Positions 25,490-37,469 of a stretch of 64,000 bases of DNA are shown here, in pieces. The first letter of the stretch is position 1, and every line of letters starts with the position of its first letter. This DNA is from Kingdonia uniflora (Eukaryota; Streptophyta; Magnoliopsida; Ranunculales; Circaeasteraceae). Made by a program: the position numbers and the translations under genes. The DNA lies in assembly GCA_014058105.1 (NCBI GenBank), contig JACGCM010001174.1:248001-312000 (forward strand), given 5' to 3'. The notes below the pieces were generated by a model. The model saw nothing but the letters and a program-made list of their open reading frames with translations, was not told where the DNA came from and did not search any database.

Positions 25490-26183
25490 ATATCTAGAAG
25501 ATTTTATCCATATCCTAGTACCGGAAAATGCTGAAAACAATTTCATAGACAAGAAGTGTTGCAAACTACATAAGTTATTTTTTTTTATTTTGAAAGTATG
25601 TGAATCATTTCGATAAAAGCGACAACTTGTCAAACAAAAGTATAAAATGTAGACCAGCGACTTATTTATAAATTTTCTTTGATCAATCTCAGTTTGTTTG
25701 ATATCAAAAGTGCTTTTGGCGTCCCTTTACAAGTCCTTGCAAAGACTTGTTTTTCGTAACATTATTTTATAAAACATTGTTACCATTTCTTTAGCGTGGA
25801 GAAGAAAATTTCAAATATGGTGATGCACTTTATTGAACAAGGGATGCCAAACAAAATGGAAGTTGGCCGAGCAGAGACGTCATTCAAAGTCTCAATGCTA
25901 GAAAAATATATGTTTCAATCACTGTGGGAAGGGAACTGTTTCAAGGCTGAAATGTTTAATATATATAAAATTGAGCCTTTTTCAATTAGAACTAGATGAG
26001 AGGGGACTAGAATTGTAGGCCAAATCAACTATTATCTACAGGATCAGAGTCTGCCCTCAGATAACCGATGCAGCCCCTTGGCGGTCATATTTAGTTCAAA
26101 AACCAGGAAGTTGTACCAAATAAACTATTGAATGCAGTCGTTTGACATGTGGATATGTTTGGCCTGGTAAGGATACTCCGTAA
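25490..26183. other. 3' flank of the WRKY pseudogene
   Basis: AT-rich. A 67-codon open frame at 25796-25999 is not recognised. No other signal is seen. Confidence 0.4.
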
Positions 26184-27656
26184 TGGAAAAAAAATTGATC
26201 TCTCTAAAGAGATCAAAAATGGATCTCTTCTAATCAAAACTTGCCATGTGGCATGAGAGAGAAACATTCAAAACTAACTTAACTCTACAAGTTAACCCCC
26301 GTTTGGGACCCTTTTTTAACTCCTCGTCTATCTTCCTCTCTTTTAAAATTGGTACCATCTTTATGTACACCTTTGTGGAAGAGTATTCTGCACTGTTGCA
26401 TTGATAGATCTCTTCTCCTCATTTGCATATGATTCCCTGTATTTATCATAAGAGCTCTCCCTTGGAAAAATGTTAAATACCCGAGCTTTTCTATCTGTTG
26501 CATCAGGAATTGAGGTAGAATTCACTCTCGATATCTTCTACTGAAGTTATGACTTGAGTTCATGGTAAAGGGGTTGGTTTGTGTTATGAGGTTGAGTAAA
26601 GTGCAATGGCATGCGAGTGGATAAGAAAATGCAGAGCTCACAAAAAAGGTAATGGTGAGAGAGGCTCCCTGGTATTCACTGCAGATGGTTTGGTCTCATA
26701 TGGCATGCCAGTGCTATGGTCGTCCATCTCTCTCTAAACCATGTCTTGCTCTTGTAATAACCATGTAGCACCATCTTTGGAGAAGGTGACAATGATTACC
26801 GCATCAATTTGTTTGACAAGACCCATCCTCCTAAACATACTTCTTAAGTCAACTTGGAATGGATATGAATCTAACACATTCCTTATAGGCTTGATGATGC
26901 TGGGTGCGGATGCTTGAGAGTTTTACTGCAAGATGCTCTGGGGAATGAGTTTGGTTTTAAGTCTGAAAGGTGTAGCAAGAGACATGCATTGGAGGTGCAT
27001 AAAAGGATTTTTGGGGTTGTCGTTGTAGCTCTACATATCTTTTCCAACAATAGATCCTGGCTTAAAGTGGTTGCAAATAATGGAGGCATGCAATCGAAGT
27101 AGGCTTCTAACTTGAGATATTATTATGAAAACCAATCCAAAGAAAAGCATGTTCCATCTTCTACAAATTGGGTTTGTTGTCTAGTGTGTGCCTCAATTCT
27201 CCAAGAAAACCATAACAAAACCGCAAAAACATAAATTATAAGGTACAACAAACAAACAAATCTACATTTCCCTTTATCTTTCAATCTCTATTACTTTCTT
27301 CTCACATGGCCAAATCATTCCTCTCCCATGTTTCTTTTTCTCTACTAATGTGCTCACACGAATCGAATTTAGATTGTCATCATTTTCAAAGCCAAATTCT
27401 ACGGCCAATTTTTCTACATGAGACAATTAGACACCAATGCGGTGTTAAAGAGAGGAAGATAGACCTATGCTTCTTCTCCCATGTTTCTTTTTCTCTACTA
27501 GAGAGGAGTTGAAAAAGGAGTTGAAAAAGGGTCTCTAACGGTGATAACTTGTGGAGTTAAGTTATTTTTGAATGTTTCTTTCTCATGCTACATGGCAAGT
27601 TTTGATTAGAAGAGATCAATTTTTGATCTCTTTAGAGAGATCAAATTTTTTTCTGG
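26184..27656. mobile_element. Non-autonomous TIR DNA transposon (about 1.47 kb)
   Basis: The first about 110 bp (GGAAAAAAAATTGATCTCTC...TCTTCTAATCAAAACTTGCC...AACTTAACTC) is inverted at the right end, 27540-27656. Looser pairing extends to about 165 bp, taking in GGACCCTTTTTTAACTCCT. Each TIR contains the inner inverted repeat GATCTCT...AGAGATC. I could not find a clear TSD, so MULE or hAT cannot be decided. The interior has no transposase. 26880-27100 has short open frames that are not recognised. Confidence 0.7.
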
Positions 27657-28039
27657 CAAATCTCTTATATGGAGTTGGTGATACATTCTTTAATAAACCA
27701 AGTTGGTAAAATTTGGTCTATTATATTCTAAGCTCACGTTACTAAATTGAAGTTTGGTTTACTATAGCGCATCTTCTGTGTGTGATTCATGGCTCCACTA
27801 CCTTGATGGATAGTGTTATTTAACACCTTGTGATATGTGGTGACAAGGGCACGTGTGTTGCGCCCTAAAAATACATCTTTCTTGGTGATTTCTTTCAATT
27901 TCTATCACTTCTTTTGGCGTAAAGTTTGTTATAATCAACTCCATTATCCGAATCTCTCGTTTTACTCCATATGCGGCGATTTTTCTTTTCTTTTCCTTGG
28001 GATTTTCTCATATATTTCCCTTTCGGCATTTTTTTATCA
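27657..28039. other. Spacer before the gypsy element
   Basis: AT-rich and without recognised features. It ends at the target site CTTTC. Confidence 0.4.
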
Positions 28040-28044
28040 CTTTC

Positions 28045-28585
28045 TGATCCAGGAGGATCTAGGATGATTTGAAAATTATCCAAAGTCGTTCGAACGAGGT
28101 TGAGAGTCGTTCGAATGACCCAATTCTATATCTCTGGAATTTGGCTCAGGAAACCAAAGTCGTTCGAACGACCTTTTTCATACTCTCTAGAAATTTGGCC
28201 TATAGACAAATTTTGTTCGATCGAGCTTGGATGTCGTCCGAACGAGTTGTCAAGTTTCTAGAGTTTTAGACCAATTGGCGTAAAGTCGTTCAAACGACTC
28301 CCTATTCGTTCGAACGAGCTTGGCGTTGGTTATATTTCTGAGGCATGTTTTAGCCTCGAGATGCGTTCTATTTGTATTTTTAGTTTCTTAGTATATAAAG
28401 AGAACTTAGGTTATTTTTAAAGCGATGTTAGTTTAATAGAAGAGTTCTAAGGAAGAAGATTAGGGTTTAGAGTATTTTCATTGTAATTATTTCGTTTAAA
28501 CAATTGAATCTCTTATTTTTCCCAACTAATTTGGCGTTCTTCGTACTTTCAGCTAACTAGGGTTTCTCTATCGTATTGTGGATTA
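28045..28585 (+). repeat. 5' LTR (541 bp) with palindrome array and TATA box
   Basis: It holds TTCGAA-centred palindromes at 28085-28098, 28159-28172 (perfect 14-mer) and 28303-28316, plus variants at 28110, 28215, 28235 and 28288. These are followed by CCTCGAGATGCG at 28354, AGTATATAAAGAGAACTTAG at 28390 and a long leader. The TATA box is the likely core promoter. Confidence 0.85.
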
Positions 28586-28734
28586 GGTGCTATTAGTTTT
28601 CCAGTTACTATCTTTGGGGGTTGATTGTGGTTTATGGTCTCTCACGTGACCGTCTCAAGGAAACAATAGAGAACCTAGTGAGTCCGTTGACGATTCATCG
28701 TAAACCTAATTCGAAAAAGAAGAGCGATTTAGAG

Positions 28735-29740
28735 ATGGACGATTCTAACGATCGGCTCACGACTTTGGAAACAGCAGTTTCCGACATAACTTCTACTGTA
28801 GGGGAGTTAGTTGAACAACTGCGTCTCACGAACCTTGCGAAGGCTTCCGCTTCGGTGACAAGGCGAGGCTGTTCGAGGAAGAAAGGGGTTATGGAGGTGG
28901 ATAGAGATAGGGATAATGCAGAGATCCATAGTGATTCTAGTGATGCTGAATCCGTCAAGGAGCGCTCGAGTTTTGGTCAGTCAATGAATCATATGCGTAA
29001 TCTTTGTATTGACTTTAAGATTGAAATTTTGGTATTCGATGGTTCCGTCGATGCCAAGAAGTTGGATAATTGATTAGATAGGTTAAAGACCTATTTTTCC
29101 ATTTATGAATATTCTAACGCTCAAAATTTGTTTTTCTACATTAAAATTCGTAAGTCATTCACTAACGTGGTGGAAATCCTATCGAAAATACTACGATGTA
29201 GGAAGTTTAAGTTGGAAAGAATTCAAGGTTTTGGCGAGGAAGCAATTCTATCCAATTGGGTATGAACAGGAGCGATGGTATAAATGGCACAATTTATGCC
29301 AAAGGTTTAGGCAATCTATACAATAATTTGCAACAAAATTTCATAACCAAGTGTTGGTTTTGGATATTGATGTGGATGAGTACGAGGTGTTTATGAAATA
29401 TACGGGAGGTTTGTCGGAGTCCATTAGATGAGAATTAAAGCTCTTCAATGTGGAAAATATTGAGGGCACTACCGTTAAAGCAATTGCCATTAAAGGCAAG
29501 TACTTGAAGAGTGACAAGAAAAATGAGAAGAACGAGTCGTGGTACAAGTCTACTTGAAAGTTCAATCAGAAAAGGGAGTCCAAAGGAGAGGGGTCTTTAT
29601 TCAAAGGGACTATCTGTAGTCATTATAAGGCTAATGGGCACAATTTAGATAGATGTTGGAAACTTCACCCGGAGCTTCGACCGAAGGAGAAGAAGGGAAA
29701 GAAAGAGAAACGTGCACTAGCCGCAACGATTGTGGATCTT
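28735..29740 (+). pseudogene. gag: Gag of the gypsy element, broken
   Basis: Starts MDDSNDRLTTLETAVSDITS, a coiled-coil region, then a basic/acidic stretch. Near 29020 it has VFDGSVDAKKLDN followed by a TGA and DRLKTYFSIYEYSNAQNLFF in the same register (the capsid region of plant gypsy Gag). Near 29620-29660 lies the zinc-knuckle-like C-x-x-Y-K-A-N-G-H-x4-C (CSHYKANGHNLDRC, second Cys lost). Frameshifts occur near 29130 and 29270. Confidence 0.75.
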
Positions 29741-31692
29741 CCTAATTTAGATATACCAAATCCTAAGCTTACTCTAATGTTCAAGAAACCTCTAGCTATC
29801 GACGAGGCGAGTCGGGAAGAGCTTTTCTATGTTAACATTCAAGTAAAATAGAGCTTAGTCGAGGCCATCATTGATCCAGGTAGTCAGAAGAATTTAATTT
29901 CTGAGGTGGTGGTGACGAAGATGGGTTTGGCTACTGTAGCTCATCCTAAGCCGTACAGTTTGGGTTGGATTCATAAAGGCACGAAGTTGAAGATCACTAA
30001 GCAGTGTACGTTCAAGTTTATGATTACTGAGAAGTTTATTGATGAAGTGACATGTGAGGTAGTTCCATTGGATATGTATCAAGTCACCTTGGGTAGCCTT
30101 TATCTTTGGGACCGAGATGTTATCCTTTATCGTAGATCTTGCAAGTATCGTCTTATGAAGGATGGGACATTTTTTCATATCAATGCGTACAAGGAACATC
30201 TCACTACCAAAAATTTAGTCACGACAACTCAGGCAAAGAGGTTGGTTAAGACGAACAACAAATTTGTATTGTTGTTGGTTTGACCAGTTCAAGAGGGTCC
30301 GTCGGCTAAGGTGTTATATACTTTGGCAATGTCTCCTAAACAATAAACTGATATGGGGAAGTTGCAAGAGGAGTATGAAGACTTGTTTCTGGGCATAGAA
30401 GGGATATCGCGCAAGAGGTATGTAGAGCATGATATCACCTTGGTGAATGGTGAGCTACTACCCAATATTAGGTTATATCAGACTTCTGTTATAGAGCCTG
30501 ATGAAATCAAGAAATAGGTACATGAACTCCTGGAACAAGGAGTTATTAATCCAAGTTACTCACCTTGTGGTTCACCGGTGTTATTGGTACCGAAGAAGGA
30601 TGGGTTTTAGATGATGTGTGTAGATTATCGGGCGTTGAACAAGATCACGGTGAATAATTATTATCCGCTTCCACGGATTGATGAACTTTTGGATGAGTTG
30701 CAGACGACTCGGCTTCTCATCAAGTTGGATCATAAGTCGGGTTACCATCAAGTTATAATCCAGGAAAAAGATACTTGGAAGACAGTGTTCAAGACCAAAC
30801 ATGGATTATTTGAGTGGTTGGTAATGCCCTTTGGGTTATGCAATACTTCGACAACATTTATGCGGTTAATGAATGGGTACTTCGTGCTTTTATTGATGAT
30901 TTTGCGATTGTGTATTTGTATGATATCTTAATATATAGTCGTATATGGGAGAAACACTTTGGACATTTACGCAAAGTATTGGGCATTTTGCAATCACAAC
31001 AACTTTTTTTAAACGGGAAGAAATGCGAGTTTGGGAAGAAGGAGATGGTCTATTTGGGATTTATTGCTGGCGGCGGAAGCTTAAGGTCGATCCTGAGAAC
31101 GGATCGCTCATTATTAATTGGCCTAAACACCGTATAGTGATGGAAGTGAGGAGTTTTATGGGTTCTTGTCAGTACTTACAGAAATTTATTCGACATTTTT
31201 CATAAATAACCACATCGTTACATTCTTTGACAAAGACTGGAGTCTAGTTTGTGTGGGAAGAGCACCATGAGAAGACTTTTCTTTTACTGAAGCGCAGGAT
31301 TACGGATGTACCAGTGTTTGTATTGCCCAATTTGCAGCGGCATTTTGAGGTAGAGACAAATCTGTCATACTATGTATTGGGAGAAATCCTTTTACAGGAT
31401 AGGAAGCCAGTTGTTTACCATTCTAAGATTTTTACAGAAGCAGTACGCAACTATCCTACCTACTATAAGGAGTTCTACACGTTATATCAATCAGTGAAGC
31501 ATTGGCGGAGTTACTTAATGGGGAAGAAGGTTGTGGTACATTTCGATCACAAACCATTATAGTTCTTATCTACGCAGTCCAAACTACATCAAGCTCGCCA
31601 TATGAAGTGGATGTCGTACCTTCAGCAATTTACCTTATTGATCAAGTATAAAAAAGGAGTGGACAACAAATTGGCTGATATGTTATCTTGAC
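29741..31692 (+). pseudogene. pol: Protease, reverse transcriptase and RNase H of the gypsy element, inactive
   Basis: The protease region (29840-30200) reads EAIIDPGSQKNLIS, so the D-S-G triad has become D-P-G. RT (30360-31050) has INPSYSPCGSPVLLVPKKDG, MCVDYRALNKITVNNYYPLP and GYHQVIIQEKDTWKTVFKT with LVMPFGLCN. The catalytic Y-L-D-D is Y-L-Y-D at about 30914, so the metal-binding Asp is lost. RNase H (31250-31690) reads PVFVLPNLQRHFEVETNLSY and KPVVYHSKIFTEAVRNYPTY, where the first Asp (usually E-T/C-D-A-S) is changed. Several stops and a frameshift at about 30850. Confidence 0.85.
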
Positions 31693-31715
31693 CCCCATTA
31701 CCAACTATTTCCACT

Positions 31716-32970
31716 TTGTTGGTACTTATGCAGATACAGCCTATTATTCTTTTTGAGTACGTTTCAGGGTATGACGATGACAAGGAGCTCAGTGTCATTC
31801 ACGAGAAGTTGCTACAAGGCAAGACATGCGAGTATGCTCTGAAGGATGGCTTAATTTACAAGGGAAGTCTACTATGTATTCCGGAGGGTGGAGACTGTTT
31901 ACATTGGATTCGAGAGGCACATTGTTCTCGGGTGGCAGGTCATTTTGGGGTTGAGAAGACTCTTTTGAATTTGTGGATTTATGTCTATTGGCCGAAGATG
32001 TAGGTAGATGTTGCTCGTGTGGTTCGTGATTGCGTGTTATGCAACACATAGAAGCCTTCTAATAGGAAGATAGGATTGTAGTTACCATTGCCAGTTACTA
32101 GTCGACCTTGGGAGAGCATTTTGATAGATTTTATGGGTGGTTTGCCCATGACCAGGTGTAAGAATGACTATTTTTTTATGGTGGTGGATCGATTCAGCAA
32201 GATAATTGTTCTTATTCCATGCCAGAAGGCGGTCATAGGGAAGAAGCGGCACGATTGTTTTTCAGAGATGTCTAGAGGTATTTCAGACTCCCTACTTCTA
32301 TTATTTCTGATAGGAATAGCCACTTTTTGGGGCATTTATAGAGATCGTTATGGGGGATGATGGACACTAAGTTGAAGAGAAGTATCACTTTTCTTCTGCA
32401 GACTGACGGGCAAACAGAGATAGTTAATCGTACTTTGGTACATTTATTACAGGGATTCCATTCTAAGCATCCTAAGACTTGGGATGAGAGTTTACCGTAT
32501 CTTAAGTTTACGTTCAACCGGGCGATTCATGGTTTCACTTTGAAGTCTCTATTTGAAGTTTGATTAGGGTACTTGCCGTAAAGCCCTTTTAATTTGGCGT
32601 TTAGTCGCGACAAGACAGTGCTAGGGAAAGAGGAAGAGAAGCGAGTTAAAGCTCAGCATTTCATTGAGAAAATAAGCAAGGTTCATGAGGTGGTTGAAGC
32701 TCAGTTGATGAAGACTCAAGCAAAGTATAAGGCTCGCTACGACAAGCATCGGGTTGAGTATACCTTTTAAGAGGGCAACCTAGTTTGGTTGTATTTGGGT
32801 AAGAAATGGCTTAAGGGGGAAGGTAAGAAGCTCAAACCTCTCTGTTATAGTCCATTTTTGATACTCAAGAAGATTGGTGATAATGCATTCCAGTTGGATT
32901 TGCCACCTTTCATGAAGATGTATTTGGTGATTAATGTCTTGCATTTGAAGCTGTTTGAGCCGTCTTTTTG
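31716..32970 (+). pseudogene. Integrase of the gypsy element, broken
   Basis: The zinc domain carries H-x4-H (EAHCSRVAGHFG) and C-x2-C (DCVLCNT). The core has ILIDFMGGLPM with the first Asp and a degraded IATFWG part where the second Asp would lie. TDGQTEIVNRTL carries the catalytic Glu. 32620-32970 encodes AKYKARYDKHRVEY, VWLYLGKKW and LKPLCYSPFLILKKIGDNAF, matching the GPY/F-type C-terminus, ending in INVLHLKLFEPSF. No chromodomain follows. Stops at 32001, 32051, 32563 and 32770 break it. Confidence 0.85.
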
Positions 32971-33234
32971 ATGAAGACTCTACAATCGACACTAGCCTAC
33001 CGTCAGTTGATGACTTATAGATGAAAAGGGAAGATCCGTTACAGGAGGATGGTATTCTAGAGAGGAAAGTTCATACTACAAGACGGGGTAGTATTGAGTC
33101 GTTCCGAGTTGGGAAGAAAGGTCAACTACCTAGTAAGTCGAAGTGGTAAAACAGGGAATTGGGCATATCACCGCATTCTCACATCTCAAGTACAAACTTG
33201 AGTAGGAGCTCAAGGCTCCTAAAGGGGGGAGCCA

Positions 33235-33777
33235 TGATCTAGGAGGATCTAGGATGATTTGAAAATTAGCCAAAGTCATTCGAACGAGGTTGAGAGTCGT
33301 TCGAACGGCCCAATTCCACCTCTCTGGAAGTTGCCCCAGAAAACCAAAGTCGTTCGAACGACTTCAATTTCGTTCAAACGACCTTTTTCATACTCTCTGG
33401 AAATTTGGCCCATAACCAAATTTCGTTCGAACGAACTTGGATGCCCTTCGAACGAGTTGTTAAGTTTCTAGGATTTTGAACCAATTGGCGTAAAGTTGTT
33501 CGAACGAGCTTGACGTTGGTTGTATTTCTGAAGCGTGCTTTTGCCTCGAGATGCATTCTATTTGTATTTTTAGTTCCCTAGTATATAAAAGGGGACTTAG
33601 GTTATTTTCTAGAGCGATGTTAGTTCAATAGAAGAGTTATAAGGAAGAAGCTTAAGGTATAAAGTATTATTATTGTAATTAATTCGTTTAAGCAATTGAA
33701 TCTCTTATTTTTCCCAACCAATTTGGCGTTCTTCATATTTTCTGCTAACTAGGGTTTCTCTATCGTATTGTGGATTA
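33235..33777 (+). repeat. 3' LTR (543 bp), with polypurine tract
   Basis: Preceded by AAAGGGGGGAGCCA (33221-33234). Palindromes lie at 33297-33310, 33349-33362 (perfect), 33422-33435 and 33495-33508. TATA is at 33580. Compared with the 5' LTR the array differs by gain and loss of units: one extra half-palindrome at 33369, and loss of the pair at 28288/28303. Confidence 0.85.
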
Positions 33778-33782
33778 CTTTC

Positions 33783-34104
33783 TCCAGTGATTACTCTTTC
33801 ATTGAATATGATTCTTACTTATTCTTTTGATCACAAATGTGGTTTGATTTCTTCTTTTTTTACCTTTCATGAGATGTGATTTTCTCTCTTTGGATTGGAT
33901 GAAGATGTTACACTACCTTCCACCTCAATCATGAGATTTTTCTTTCTTTCCTCGAGTGATTCTTTTCTTGAGCGATTCTCTTTTTTCTAGTGATTATCTT
34001 AGATCTTTCTATTATTTCCTATCACGAGATGCGATTTATTCCTTTGGATCGGGTGAAGATGTTCAATTCCTTCAACCACGATTATGGTTTCTAGTCCTCA
34101 AGTA
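33783..34104. other. Degenerate GAGATG(T/C)GATT repeats
   Basis: Two related blocks, near 33868-33955 and 34020-34100, share GAGATG.GATT...CTTTGGAT.GG.TGAAGATGTT...CCTTC.ACC. Similar CTCGAGTGATT units recur after the copia element at 45395-45560, so the copia element split this tract. No ORF. Confidence 0.5.
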
Positions 34105-34579
34105 ACTTTTATTAGCAAGGCTATTTTATGTTTTTGTAGTCCTGTATTGGTTATTCATAGAAGTAGTTTATATCTCTCTCTTATATATAGAGAGTATGAT
34201 GTAACCTAAATAATTAATTCAGTAATAATACTTTTCTCTTTCTAATCTATTTCAACATAGTATCGAAACGGGTTACCCTCGTTGATCAAACTCGGTGGTA
34301 AGTTTGTTGTAATTTTTTTCTTGTTGGTTTGATTCACGTCGCCGTTTTTTTTTCTCTCTCTCCTATATTTTTGAAAAATGACAATTATCACTGTTTCTCT
34401 GGTAATGTTGTTCTAATCGTAACCTAAGCTTCCATAATGTTTTAGTTTTCTGAATCCGATCGCGAGATGCGATAGATGCAGATCTGAATCTCAGATCTGT
34501 TTGGTTTATTTGAGGTAATCGATCACAATGGCTATCGGTGATGAGTCGAGTTAGAGTTCGATTGTTTCTTCGATTAGAA

Positions 34580-35585
34580 CGAGTGAAGATGTCCAGTCCT
34601 TCAACTCTATTCATGATAATCTAAATCTAAAGATTACCTCACAGCTATTAGATGGCTTAAATTATGTTTGATAGGCACAGTCTGTGAAATTGTTTATTGG
34701 TGGCAGTGGAAAGATATGGCTTCTTCTTGGCACCAAAAAGGAACCTGTAAAACCAGATCCAAAGTGATTCTCAGATGATTCGATGGTGAGAACTTGGTTA
34801 ATTAATTATATGCAGCCGACGACCTCTGTTGGGTACATATTCACAAACAATGCACATCTGATTTGGCAATCACTTCGAAAGGTATATTCTCAGCGAGAGA
34901 ATAATGCTAGGATCTTTTAACTTTCTAATGAGATTGGAAACTTTAAACAGGGTACTCATACTTAGGGGATGTATTATGCGAGACTTCGATCGAGTTGGGA
35001 AGAATTATCTCATTATGATAACTTCATCGAGTGGCCAGCTAGCACAACAAGTGAAAATGTTTATATTCCACCTATGGCAACATAAATTTATGCAATGATT
35101 GTGGAAAAGACTCAAGTGTTTCAATTTTTTGCAGGGCTCAATCCCGACTTTAAGTATGCACGAGTTCATCTACTTGACATGACTCATTTCCTAACTCTTG
35201 AAGAGGCACACGCATATTGTCTTTCCGATCAGAGTCGTCGGTCACCTATGACTTCTATCTCTGGGATTCCTTCAGAGACATATGTTATGGCTGTTCGTTA
35301 TGCTTATCCGACAGTACCATTTGTTCCTTCACAAACTTCGCATACATCATCACCTAAATTTTTTTTGTTACCAGTGGCTTCCGGTAACTCTCGCCCCCCG
35401 AGGAAGAAGTGTGATTATTGTGGTAAGTGGGGACATCTAAAGACAACTTATCATGTTTTGTACGGTCGTCTTGCTGGTTATCAATCCCGCTCATCTCAAT
35501 CCAATGTATACTTATCTGCCGACTCTAGTACGCCAGATTCTTCAGCCTTTAGTGCTCTCTCTCAGGATAAAATTAATAGGTTCTG
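34580..35585 (+). pseudogene. gag: Gag of the short-LTR copia element, broken
   Basis: Pieces in different frames: NLKITSQLLDGLNY (the start of copia gag), TWLINYMQPT, LIWQSLRKVYSQRENNARIF, then from 35095 VEKTQVFQFFAGLNPDFKYA and VHLLDMTHFLTLEEAHAY (UBN2-type capsid). The zinc knuckle CDYCGKWGHLKTTYH has lost its last Cys. Stops lie at 34767, 34964 and around 35090. Confidence 0.8.
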
Positions 35586-35659
35586 ACAACTTTTCTCTAT
35601 GTCTTCCACATTGGCAGCTTCTCATTCAAGTAACTTCGCATCTGTAAAATAATATTTCT

Positions 35660-37240
35660 ACATATCCAACTTTGGCTTGGATTATTGACTCGGGTGCGAC
35701 CAATAATATGACTGGTATGTCTTCTCTTTTCTGGTCTTATACTTTAATTTTATAGTGATGAACTGTTCGTCTTGCCAATAGAACTGAGACTCCTATTACA
35801 AGGAAGGGATGTATCTCGATTACATATTCCCGTTCTTTACCTAATATCCTTCATGTCCCTCAGTTGGATACTAATCTTTTTTCTATTAGTAAAATTACCA
35901 TAAATAAAAACTGTAGTATAACCTTCTTTCCTAATTATGTTGTTTTTTAGGATCTGGTATCCCAGAAGATGATTGGCAGTGGACGTGAATAGGGTAGTCT
36001 TTATTTCCTGGATGGGCATATCTCTTCCATTTCTCCTCAAGCTCTCTAGTTAAAGTCTATGTCTAGCAGTAAAAATGTAAATCATGTGCTACATTGGCAT
36101 CACCACTTAGTTCATATTTCCTTTGAGTATCTACATTATTTGTTTTAATTTTTCTTTTTTGAAGTATCCATATCATATTTATCTTGTGAGATGCCTGAAC
36201 TGGCTGAACATCATTATAGCACGTATTCCTTGAGTATTAATAAAACTTCTTCTTGTTCTGATATTGTGCATTCAGATATTTGGGGTCCTGCCCCCATTAC
36301 CTCTAGTTTAGGATTTCGTTATTTTGTGTTGTTCATTAAAAAAATTTCAAGGTGTACTTAGGTTTATTTGATGAAATCCAAAGATGAGGTCTCCTCTATT
36401 TTCCAGACATTCATCGCAATGGTTCGTACTCAGTTTAGGAAAACTATTAAAGTTTGTCATTCCGATCAGGGTGGGGAATTTATGTTCCAAGGTCTTCGCA
36501 AATTCTGTAATGTCAATGGCATTAAGCATCAAACCTCTAATATGAAAACTCCGTAACAAAATGGTAAATTGGAAAGGAAAAATCATCATATTCTGGATCT
36601 TGCACATTCTATGTCTATTGGCATGAATGTCTCCTCGCATTTTTGGTCTGAGGCTGTTCTTACGATGGTGTTTTTTTATTAACCGGTCTCCGTCTCGAGT
36701 TTTCATTTTTTGCACCCCATATTCTATTATTTATCCTGATTGTTCTGCTTTTCAGATTCCACCTTGTGTTTTTGGGTGTGTATGTTTGGTCCAATTCATT
36801 GGGTTAGCCTCTAAACTGGATCTTTGTGCCTTGAAATGTATATTCTTGGGTTACTCTCATGCTTAAAAGGGTTATAGATGCTTTTATCCCTCATCCCGTC
36901 ATCATTTTACCTCTATGGACGTTACTTTTTTTGAGCATGCTCCGTTCTTTATGGGCAGTGTTCTCTCTCAGGGGGAGTATTTTTCAGTTTGTTCTCTTCC
37001 TTTGGAAGATTTATCTTCTCCTTTTTCAGATCAACTTTCGTTGAGTGTTCCGTATGAGTCTCAAATCCCACCTTTAGTTTTACCTTCAGTTTCACATCTT
37101 TTACATGTTTATACTCGGCGATATCCAGGATGCCAACCTCTTACACCAAACTGCCAAGCATCCTTTGTAGCTTCAGATTTGCCACCTTCCACCAATTCAC
37201 ATTTTTCAGGTATTTAGCTTTTTCCTACCGCTTCTATATC
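35660..37240 (+). pseudogene. Protease and integrase of the short-LTR copia element, broken
   Basis: The protease motif WIIDSGATNNMTGMSSLF is intact at 35675. Then LHWHHHLVHISFEYL (GAG-pre-integrase) and the C-terminal part of the zinc domain appear. The integrase core has VHSDIWGP with the first Asp, CHSDQGGEF with the second and NGKLERKN with the Glu, joined by IFQTFIAMVRTQF. Further on come LASKLDLCALKCIFLGYSH and FTSMDVTFFEHAPFF, the conserved copia post-core region. Many stops. Confidence 0.85.
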
Positions 37241-37469
37241 AGTTAATATTGATAATGATTCACCTGTTTCTTTTAGTGATGATGATAAACCGATTGCTAT
37301 TTAGAAAGAAAAGCATAATGCAGGGAAACCTGATAGATATCCAGATACATCAATTTATTTTATCATTGATTATACTTCAAGCTATCGTTTATCCCCTACT
37401 TACATAGCTTTTATAGCTTCTCTCTCTTTGGTTGATATACCATGTACAGTGGTAAATGCGTTAACCAGG

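Larger units (their letters stand above)
28045..33777 (+). mobile_element. Ty3/gypsy retrotransposon, near full length (5.73 kb), inactive
   Basis: It is bounded by LTRs TGATC...GGATTA and the perfect duplication CTTTC (28040-28044, 33778-33782). The internal order is gag, protease, RT, RNase H, integrase, which is Ty3/gypsy order, with a GPY/F-like C-terminus but no chromodomain seen. Stops and lost catalytic residues occur throughout. A solo LTR of the same family lies at 8549-9166. Confidence 0.92.

Noticed and set aside
28695..28958. Minus-strand Ser-rich ORF in gypsy gag
   Set aside because: Shadow of the gag frame on the + strand.
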